Below are positions 6,913 through 14,800 of a stretch of DNA of 16,909 nt, in pieces; position 1 is the first letter of the stretch, and every line of letters begins with the position of its first letter. The DNA comes from JAAFHB01 sp037128295. GTDB taxonomy: Bacteria > Bacteroidota > Bacteroidia > Bacteroidales > Prolixibacteraceae. Under the pieces are notes generated by a model that was not told the origin of the DNA, searched no databases, and saw nothing but the letters and a program-made list of their open reading frames with translations. A program made the position numbers and the translations under genes. The stretch covers positions 1 through 16,909 of the forward strand of contig JBAXWR010000157.1 of the NCBI GenBank assembly GCA_037128295.1. The letters run 5' to 3'.

Positions 6913-7087
6913 CAATAATAAGGGAATAAGGTTCGACTTCTGGCATATTTATTAGGTTGCTAAGGTTTATAAGAAAAAATAAGGTTTTTGAACAACATAG
7001 ACTTTGGACTTAAAAACCTTATTTTCAATTTTTTAACCTTAGTAACACAAAATAACCTACTACATCAATAACCTTATTACCTTATTG
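6913..7087. repeat. 175-bp imperfect inverted repeat with AAGGTT half-sites
   Basis: The arms are 6913-6989 and 7012-7087, with a 22-base loop. The inner 14 bp are perfect (AAAATAAGGTTTTT at 6976-6989, AAAAACCTTATTTT at 7012-7025). A second block matches 11 of 12 (GTTGCTAAGGTT against AACCTTAGTAAC). The outer ends also match (CAATAATAAGGGAATAAGG against the complement of ACCTTATTACCTTATTG). Every AAGGTT-type word points right on the left arm (6928, 6953, 6962, 6981), and every AACCTT-type word lies on the right arm (7015, 7035, 7054, 7070, 7079). The right end abuts the stop codon of the fossil tamL end. It could be a MITE-like element, a structured RNA or terminator behind the antiporter, or a multi-site operator. 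No target-site duplication is visible. Confidence 0.75.
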
Positions 7088-7170
7088 TTAGAACGGATAC
7101 CCTATCGCAATATCGAAATCAAATTCTTGTGCCGCTAGGTAGCACACCAGAAATCAATTTGCCCAACTGT
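7088..7170 (-). pseudogene. fossil 3' end of a tamL-like (Omp85) gene
   Basis: On the minus strand this stretch aligns over its length with the last 83 bases of tamL (9562-9645), with about 60 identical bases by eye. In translation it keeps QIDF, then AT, then NLI, and after a one-base frameshift IAIGYPF and the stop. tamL ends QIDFGSATWRRENLI and LNIAIGYPF. It contains an in-frame stop (TAG in place of the TGG of ATW) and the frameshift. Several differences are synonymous, so it probably diverged as a working paralogue before decay. It begins about 10 bases after the antiporter stop and runs the same way. Confidence 0.75.
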
Positions 7171-7179
7171 GGCGTCTTC

Positions 7180-9471
7180 TTAGATTTTCCCGTGAATGTG
7201 GTTTTCTGAAATGATCAAAACTGAGGGTGCATTGGCCAACCAAACGGTATGTTTTTCAATTAAATTCTTCCAACTTTCGAGGCTGATGATCATCAAATCA
7301 TTTTGTTGTAAAAATTCACTCTCTATTGGATGTTGTTTAAGAAGTTGGATATGATTTGGGGCCATCTGTTCAATCCCACTAACCAACTCATTCATTTCAG
7401 GTTCTTTAATCTGTCCGTTTATATCAAGTAATGTAACTATTGTACCAGAATTGGCGATCATCTTCTGCCCATATCCTAACAGAAAAGTATCTTTAAGATT
7501 GAATACCAGAATAAAAACCTTGTCCACTTTCGTGAAACCCTTGTCCAGTAGAATTCCTACCGGCACTTCGCTTTTGGCCAGAATCATTCGTGTGCTCTCC
7601 TCAAAAGGTGACTTTTCAAACAACTTCTCTTTACCGGTCAAAGTATTAATGAACCTGTCGGGATCAATAATTTTGGTTGTAAACCCCAGTATCCGTCCCA
7701 ACAAACTTCCTTCAAAGATAGACTGACCAAGGCCTACCAGCAACAAATCGTAGTTTCCTTTATTCGCAACCTCGGTAATCTCTGTCATGATATCATTGGT
7801 AACCTTAAAAAGTGTGGTTATCTTTTGATTCAGAAGGTGTGATTCTTCGATGACCGGCAAAAAACTATCATGCTCATAATCATCAATATTCACCTGATTC
7901 AGCTCATTGTTGGGTGACAGGTGCATGACAGTTATTGCAGCATTGTCCTTCATCTTCCTTACAAGATTGTTCGCAAGCCGGAGCAGCACCTTTCCTTTTT
8001 CAGGATTTGCAAAAGAAATCAGAACTTTGTATTTCGCCGTCACGGTGACCTGTTTGATTGGGATGGCGGGTTCCTTTCTGAACAACTTATTGATAAGGTC
8101 AAGTGCAGGTCCAGTCATAAAAGTAGTTACGAGTGCCATAATGACCATCATTGCAAAAATCTGAGGATTCAACACTCCTAAATCATAACCAATATTCAGG
8201 ACTACCAATTCCATTAAACCCCGTGTATTCATCAATGCACCAATGGATAAACTATCGTTCCAGCTTTGGCCAACAAACCTGGCTGCTAGTGCACTTCCCA
8301 TAAACTTTCCAGTCACAGCTACCAATATGATCAGTCCTGTAATTTTCCATAAAAAGGGGTCATTGAGTAATCCGATTTCAGTTCTTAATCCGGTGAAAAC
8401 AAAGAATAAGGGGAGTAATAACACAAGTGCCACATCTTCAATCTTTTCAACCAGGATATTACGGAATTTCATATTGTCAGGCATGATCGTTCCTGCCAGA
8501 AATGCCCCAAACAATGCATGGATCCCAATCACTTCAGTTGAATAGGCTGATAGGATCAATGTTAAAAAGAAGATGGCAACAAAAGGTTTGCTCAGGTTTT
8601 CGCGCGATGGGTGCAAATCTCCCACACGGTTCAGAAAGGGCCTCACCACATAAAACATAAACAAAACATAGCCGATGGCCATCAAAATTATATAAATGGA
8701 ACTTTCGAACGAACCGGCTTTGGTAATGGCAATTACGGCTGCCAATAAACTCCATGCGGTAATATCGTCAACTGCCGCACAGGTAATGACAATGGCACCC
8801 AGCCTTGTTTTATGAATTCCCCGTTCATGCACAATTCTTGCCAGAACAGGAAAAGCGGTGATACTCATGGCAATGCCAATAAAAAGGCCAAACGATAAGA
8901 ATTGAACACCTTGTGGGGCAAACGATAAATAGATGAAATAGGCAAGTCCCATCCCGAGAGCAAATGGAACAATAATACTGGTCTGACTGATAATAAAAGC
9001 ATCAACGGCTTTGTTTTTAAGTGTTTTCAGTTCGAGTTCCATACCCACCATAAACATAAAGAGGATCAAGCCGATCTGACTTAAAAACTGAAGGTTCCCC
9101 AACGATTGAACAGGGAAAAGTGCTTTTGAAAACTCAGGGAAGTACATCCCGATAAAAGAAGGTCCTAATAAAATACCTGCCGCAATTTCTCCTATTACGG
9201 TTGGCTGCCCGATCTTTTTACAAAGCCAGCCCAACAGGCGGGCCACGATTATGATGGTGATGATCTGAGCCAGCAATAACGCCAAAGGATGCGCCAGATT
9301 CTGAATCAGGGTATTTATAAACTCCTGCCAATGAGTGGTTTCATTTATCTTTACACTGATACCCCTGCCGGATTCAAGTACCTTTCCAGATTGGGCAATC
9401 CAGTACATCATCGCCGAAAAGCAACCTAGAATAAGGGTATATAGCAACAATATATTTCTGAATCTTCTCAT
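7180..9471 (-). CDS. CPA2-family cation:proton antiporter (CHX-like) with UspA-like C-terminal region
   Basis: This 763-residue inner-membrane protein has an extra N-terminal hydrophobic segment (about 6-27) followed by a Na+/H+-exchanger domain with about 12 helices (about 55-465). Typical CPA2 features are GQPTVIGEIAAGILLGP (about 88-104), AMSITAFPVLARI (201-213), the paired acids in CAAVDDITAW (Asp235/Asp236, expected ion site), FGAFLAGTIMP (321-331) and MNTRGLMELVVLNIG (414-428), the last characteristic of the CHX/KefB-like branch. Residues from about 475 onward are soluble and resemble two degenerate universal-stress-protein-like domains, as in plant CHX and bacterial relatives. It should exchange K+ or Na+ for H+; which ion cannot be told. 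The length is normal. It starts 90 bases after tamL and may share its transcript, although a separate promoter is possible. Confidence 0.85.
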   Translation of the reverse strand: MRRFRNILLLYTLILGCFSAMMYWIAQSGKVLESGRGISVKINETTHWQEFINTLIQNLAHPLALLLAQIITIIIVARLLGWLCKKIGQPTVIGEIAAGILLGPSFIGMYFPEFSKALFPVQSLGNLQFLSQIGLILFMFMVGMELELKTLKNKAVDAFIISQTSIIVPFALGMGLAYFIYLSFAPQGVQFLSFGLFIGIAMSITAFPVLARIVHERGIHKTRLGAIVITCAAVDDITAWSLLAAVIAITKAGSFESSIYIILMAIGYVLFMFYVVRPFLNRVGDLHPSRENLSKPFVAIFFLTLILSAYSTEVIGIHALFGAFLAGTIMPDNMKFRNILVEKIEDVALVLLLPLFFVFTGLRTEIGLLNDPFLWKITGLIILVAVTGKFMGSALAARFVGQSWNDSLSIGALMNTRGLMELVVLNIGYDLGVLNPQIFAMMVIMALVTTFMTGPALDLINKLFRKEPAIPIKQVTVTAKYKVLISFANPEKGKVLLRLANNLVRKMKDNAAITVMHLSPNNELNQVNIDDYEHDSFLPVIEESHLLNQKITTLFKVTNDIMTEITEVANKGNYDLLLVGLGQSIFEGSLLGRILGFTTKIIDPDRFINTLTGKEKLFEKSPFEESTRMILAKSEVPVGILLDKGFTKVDKVFILVFNLKDTFLLGYGQKMIANSGTIVTLLDINGQIKEPEMNELVSGIEQMAPNHIQLLKQHPIESEFLQQNDLMIISLESWKNLIEKHTVWLANAPSVLIISENHIHGKI

Positions 9472-9520
9472 TTTTCAAAAATGGAAATTTTTTCTCAAAT
9501 TTCTATATCTGAAGGACTAT

Positions 9521-9543
9521 AAAGAATGAAAGAATGAAGAATG
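9521..9543. repeat. short tandem repeat AAAGAATG between tamL and the antiporter
   Basis: AAAGAATG, AAAGAATG and AAGAATG follow one another in the 90-base gap between tamL and the antiporter. This is a slippage-prone tract about 50 bases upstream of the antiporter start. A change in copy number would alter leader spacing, not a coding frame. No regulatory role is shown. Confidence 0.5.
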
Positions 9544-9561
9544 GATGCCTGAAATAACATC

Positions 9562-11862
9562 TTAAAATGGATACCCGATTGCAATATTCAAAATCAAATT
9601 TTCGCGCCTCCAGGTAGCGCTTCCGAAATCAATCTGGTTGATTGTCCACCGGTGGTTTTCTGTGAGCCATGGTTTTTTCAGAGGCATGGCAAGGTCGAAA
9701 CGCAAAACGAAGAAAGAGACATCGACTCTTAATCCAAATCCGGTTCCAATTGCGATCTCGTCAATGAATTTTGAAATTTTGAAAGGAGTCCCAATGTTTT
9801 CAGGATTTGATTTTGCCAGCCAGACATTCCCGGCATCTACAAATAAGGCCCCTTTCAGATATCGCGTGATCCCAAAGCGGTATTCTGCATTGGTTTCCAA
9901 TTTCAGGTCTCCTCCCAATTGTAAAAACCCATTCTGATTGGTATTCTGGAAATAGGTGCCCGGTCCAAGTGAATTGATCTGGAAAGCCCTGATGCTATTG
10001 GGTCCCCCGCTGAAAAATTGTTTGCTATAAGGCAATACAGATGAATTTCCAAATGTTTGGGCAGCCCCCACAAAAAGCCTCATCACCAGTTTGTTTTGAT
10101 CCGGAAAATTGTAATAGCACCTGCCATCGATACTCAATTTTACAAATTGGGAATAGACAGAACCGGCTATTGTTGCTGGATTATTGGCAGACACATTGCC
10201 CCCTGTGGCTAATTTCGCAAGGGAAAACAGGTTTCCTGCAAGCTCTGATGTAAGATGGAAAAAGTACTGTACCTTTTTGTCAGGAACCACCTGTTCGTTG
10301 TAGGTAAACGAATAGGTTCCACCGGCAATAAATTTCTCTTCATAACTTTTGTTCAGAAAAGGATTGGACGCTACCAAATCATTGAAAATTTGTGACTTGC
10401 TTCCAACAGTTGTATAACTGACATCGATTGGGTTCAATTCATGTTCCTTCAGGAGATCAGTTTTCCATTTGTACCCAAAAACAAACTGGAAAGTTCGCAT
10501 GTCAAAATAACCAACGCGTTTCAAATAATTATAGGACAACAACAAGTGGGTTTTGGGAATATAAATGCTTTGTGTTTGCCTGAGATGAAATGGAACCAGA
10601 AAGCGTGGATAGGTCAACTCCACCTGGGGGCTCCACGAATAGGAAAACAAACTTTTGTCATTTCCACCCAACTGAGCCTCGAATGCACCTGCCAGGTTAA
10701 AACTCAACAATTCTGCCCCTCTAAAGGTATTTCGGTTCAGCAGGTTAAAATTCATCCTTGGCCCGGTGAAATTATTCGATTTTGACACAAGGTCAACCCC
10801 TGCCCTGATGGTATGTTTTAGAAACGGTGTCATCAAGATGTTCACATCCAACAACTTTGAATTGGGAAACTTTTCTGAAAAATTAACCTGAACCAGCTTG
10901 AAATTGCCCATCGACATCAGTCGGTTCAGTGTAAAGATATGGTTCTGACGGGAAAAAATCTCATTTTTGCGTAAATGGATTGCTTCTAAAACTACTTTTG
11001 GCTTGATGTCCATTTTTGTTTCCCAACCCACAAAAAAAACCCTGTGATAACTTAGGGTATCTTCCAAAGATTCAGGTTCATTCTCGTCCAATGTATAATT
11101 TTGATTAACAATCACATCATGAATACGGTAAATGGCGGATGCGTTTACCGGGATACTGTCTTTCAAGGTCAATCTGAGGGTAACCTGATGGGTCACATTG
11201 GAAGTGTCGGCTTTAAAAAGCAGATTATCCGGGTTGAAGAAGAAATAGCCGTTGTTTTTCAACAGGATATCTATCCTGTTCCGTTCGGTTTTCAACCTGT
11301 CGAGGTTATAATCTTCTCCTGGTTTGATTACGGATTTGTCTTTTTGGGCAAGAACCAACCGGCTTATACTGTCATCCATAATGCTATAAACCAATTCTTT
11401 AACAACATATGGCGGATGAATATGGCTGGTATAAACAACTTTGAAAGTGCGCTTCTTCTCAACGATTTTGGACCCGGTCAAACTTTTGAATATCCCAATG
11501 TTGAAAAGTCGTGAATCGATGATTTGGGATGTTGCTCCAGGCTTGACATTGCGCATCAAAACAGGAGCTTCACCGGTTTTCTTCAACCACTTTCCGATTT
11601 TGGTTTTCGGATTTTCACCAGCCTGATTGTACATCCACAATTTGGGACGCATTCCCAAAATCTTTTTGTTTGGAGATGGCCGCACACCTGCCAAAGCCAC
11701 TGCCTTTATCATTTTTGCATTCACCTTCCCTGTTGGTTCCAATCTGATTTCCGCACCGATATAAAGTTTTTCACCCATGGGCAGATTCCTTGTACCGGTA
11801 CATGCCGTTATTAACAGGCATGTAATTGCAATAAAGATCTTATTTTGAATTGATTGTGTCAT
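9562..11862 (-). CDS. tamL: TamL: lipoprotein-type TamA/BamA family outer-membrane protein
   Basis: This 766-residue Omp85-family protein begins with a lipoprotein signal. The lipobox ITAC places the lipidated cysteine at residue 21, the feature that distinguishes the Bacteroidota TamL from TamA. GEKLYIGAEIRLE follows at about 30-43, typical of this group. POTRA-like repeats occupy roughly 130-360 and a 16-strand barrel roughly 370-766. SGGPNSIRAF (about 618-627) is the loop-6 (V/I)RG(F/Y)-type motif, here with Ala in place of Gly. FVDAGNVW and GTGFGLRVDVSFFVLRFDLA are classic last-strand motifs. It should act with TamB in inserting or exporting outer-membrane components. Its start overlaps the tamB stop by 23 bases, so the pair is translationally coupled. 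A decayed copy of its last 28 codons lies at 7088-7170. Confidence 0.88.
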   Translation of the reverse strand: MTQSIQNKIFIAITCLLITACTGTRNLPMGEKLYIGAEIRLEPTGKVNAKMIKAVALAGVRPSPNKKILGMRPKLWMYNQAGENPKTKIGKWLKKTGEAPVLMRNVKPGATSQIIDSRLFNIGIFKSLTGSKIVEKKRTFKVVYTSHIHPPYVVKELVYSIMDDSISRLVLAQKDKSVIKPGEDYNLDRLKTERNRIDILLKNNGYFFFNPDNLLFKADTSNVTHQVTLRLTLKDSIPVNASAIYRIHDVIVNQNYTLDENEPESLEDTLSYHRVFFVGWETKMDIKPKVVLEAIHLRKNEIFSRQNHIFTLNRLMSMGNFKLVQVNFSEKFPNSKLLDVNILMTPFLKHTIRAGVDLVSKSNNFTGPRMNFNLLNRNTFRGAELLSFNLAGAFEAQLGGNDKSLFSYSWSPQVELTYPRFLVPFHLRQTQSIYIPKTHLLLSYNYLKRVGYFDMRTFQFVFGYKWKTDLLKEHELNPIDVSYTTVGSKSQIFNDLVASNPFLNKSYEEKFIAGGTYSFTYNEQVVPDKKVQYFFHLTSELAGNLFSLAKLATGGNVSANNPATIAGSVYSQFVKLSIDGRCYYNFPDQNKLVMRLFVGAAQTFGNSSVLPYSKQFFSGGPNSIRAFQINSLGPGTYFQNTNQNGFLQLGGDLKLETNAEYRFGITRYLKGALFVDAGNVWLAKSNPENIGTPFKISKFIDEIAIGTGFGLRVDVSFFVLRFDLAMPLKKPWLTENHRWTINQIDFGSATWRRENLILNIAIGYPF

Positions 11863-14800
11863 TTTTGCTTTCTGTTTTGGAAGTATCCATACTGCTTTTT
11901 TGAGTTTTCAACAACCTGACCCAACGGTTAAAATCGCGAACGAATACAAGACCAATTCCTGTTTCAACCAACTGACCATCAATTGCCCCTTCGAAAAGGT
12001 TGTGTCTGAATCCTTTCATCCTCAAACGGCCATCTTTGGTCAACTTGTATTCCAGTGTAACGTCGCTTGTAATGTCGCTAATCGAATTTTGTTGCGCTCT
12101 CGCTCCCTCAACATCAATGGCACCACCCAATTGTACAGACAACCGCTCATTAAAAAGTTGCTTTTTTAAGCCAATTTCAACCTGCGTCCTGCCCTGGGCC
12201 TTACCGGTCTGATAATCATCATAGGATTGGACATCAAAATTCAACTCCATGCCGGGTATCAATTGGGAACTTAGTTTGTTCAGTTGGGCTGATAAAAACT
12301 TGCCAACCGTTGACCGGATCAAAACTGAGGTTCCACCAGATTCAGATTGAAATGGGTTTTCCTGAACAAACCTTCCCAAGACCAGCAATGCAAAAACCTG
12401 CTTGTTCAATGCCGAAGGATTTTCGTCGAGTTGAAGTAGTTTTTGATTCACTGCACCTCCCAAAATACCTTTGTCCTGAGGCAACAACTGGATTTCAAAA
12501 CCAATTTCGGGATGCAGGATTTCTCCCCTCAGTTTCAGTAAGACCTGAAAAGGGTAACGTTGTTTGTACCCACCCTGATCAACGTCTGACTTTCCCGAAA
12601 TCTGATCAGCAACCAAGTCATATGGCGATGCCCTCACAGAATACACAGCATCAATGGAAATTGTGGCATCCAACGGATCGCCGTTCCAGATAATCGTACT
12701 TCCCTGCTTAATCGCAAATTTTCGCTTAACCACCGACTGCAACGATACGAGGTAACTGCCATCGTTCAAATTGTAGGCACCGGTAAGGCTCATTTTTCCG
12801 CTCCGGTCCATCGTGAATCTCAAAGCTGCCTCACCCTTGACCACCAACGAGTCTGTAGATGCCGGATCCATCAACAAACGCAATGTAGCCTCTTTGTCGA
12901 TTTCGATAATCGAAGAGAGGTCAAAACCTGTTACTCCGGTAGTTTGTCCACCCCCTTTTCCTGCGCGCGAAACGATTGGATTAATTTTCAATGAATTGTC
13001 GAACTCCACTACATTTTCACCCCTGTCGGTTGTCAGTTTGTCCTCAGGAACTGCAAAAGTAAAATTGGAACCCTTTTTCATTTTCACTTTGGCCACCACC
13101 ACCGGTAGGGTGATGGGCCCACTGACATCCACCTTACTATCGACGATCATCCGTCCAAAAAAATCTTTTTTGTCACCCGGCAAAGTGTTGAACAACAAGA
13201 AGTCTTTTGTCGTGACATGCAGATCAAAAGCAAAATCAGTGAATTGCTTCATCTTTACCGATCCATCCACAATTGCTTTATTTTGGGACGCATCCAGCAT
13301 CGTAAAGGAGTTGAAAAAGACCCCATCTTTTTTGAACTGAATGGTTTCGTGCTTCAATTCCAGTCGGTTGTTGAGATAGGAAGGTTTGAGGAAGGCATTG
13401 TTGAAAATTAATTCGCCTGAAATTTCAGGTGCCCCTGCCCTACCCTCAGCAAGTAAATTACCTGTGAGCGTACCGTCTCCTTCTGTAATTTGTCCCATTG
13501 AAAAGGCCTGGACTGTTTTCAACGAAAGCGATTGTATATCAGTTTGTATTCTGACCGACTGATCGCTACCTACGGGAATATAATAACCCTTTGATGTCAG
13601 ATTGTTGTTTGGTCCTGACAAATTCAGGTCAATGTTGAATTTATTTTCTTCCGACCGAAGTGCTTTTAATGTCAGGTTCCCGACCGGCACATCATAAACA
13701 ACAAGGTTATTGACTTTTAAATCCGAAGTGATTCCAAATGAACCGGCTACCCTTTTTAATAAAATATTCCCATCCACATTTCCTTTCACCAGGCTGACCG
13801 CATTTTCGACAATGTGCGAGAGATCGTCAAGTTTGAAATTCTGGAATCCAATATTCAGGTCATCATTGAATTGATCATGAACTGAGGCGAAATTCATCTG
13901 GCTTCCCGCATGTTCAAAAAACAGGTGATGGATCTTAAAACCTTGTTTGCCGAATTCGATAAAATGATCAGGCGAAATGACCCATTGATTGTCCATCAGG
14001 TAGAATTCACTCGGATCGAATGTAAGCTTGTAGTTCTCATTGACCTTGATGATCTTTGACCTGACCAACAATTTTCTGATCTTATTATCTGTTATAGAGA
14101 TATTTGCAAAGATCTGGTTGCCAGCAAGCTTTCCGTCAAACGAAAAGTTTTCCAAATTGATTTGCGGGTTTGAAATGGCACTACTGGAAATCTTATAATT
14201 CAAGTTTGATTGATCTGAATTCACGGCAATCGCAAAATCATTGATTTCGGTCGTTCCATAAACTATTCGTTTTAAGGTCCCGTTCAAGTTCAGGTCGTTT
14301 TTCTGGCTGTCAAAACTTCCATGGATAATGCCTGGTTCAAATTCCGTCAATTGAGGAAAAAGAATCTTCGAAAGGATAGGATGATTGTTAAGGCGCAGGT
14401 CAAAATTAAAATTGGCTGGTCCGGTTTTCAAAATTGCCTTAGTTTGTGGCAAGAACGGGAAATACCGACTGATGAATTGATGGATGACTTCAGGAAGTGC
14501 TGCCGGGGAAACGTTCCCCGAGTAATTAAGATCAATCAGTGCGTTGCTTTTTTCTGTCTTTGTTTTGGTTGGTTCGTTAAATGAAGCTGTCAAAAAAGAA
14601 TCGAGCACCTCGGTCTTTCGATCCTGGGATACCACAACATTGGTAATTCCTGCTGTCCCTGTCATCTGATCGGCAGGTCTCCTCCTAAAATCGGCTGCAG
14701 CGACAAAAGCCAATCGCAGGTTGTTTTTGGTCAACCCAAGTTTCATAAGATCAGCCCCTTTAACGTCCAATTTAAATTTGAACCTTTCCTGGTTTGTATT

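Noticed and set aside
6976..7025. Simple intrinsic terminator for the antiporter
   Set aside because: The inner 14-bp stem with a nearby T-run would allow it, but the symmetry extends over 175 bp and the stem is AT-rich, so a plain terminator does not explain the structure.
6913..7087. CRISPR array
   Set aside because: The AAGGTT words are short, irregularly spaced and mirror-oriented, without uniform repeats or spacers, and no cas genes are present.
11101..11514. 137-codon open frame on the plus strand inside tamL
   Set aside because: It is antisense to the tamL POTRA-like region, with no family resemblance or start signal.
12813..13340. 175-codon open frame on the plus strand inside tamB
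   Set aside because: It lies entirely antisense to a strongly supported tamB reading frame, shows no recognisable motif, and has the composition expected from complementing beta-rich coding DNA.
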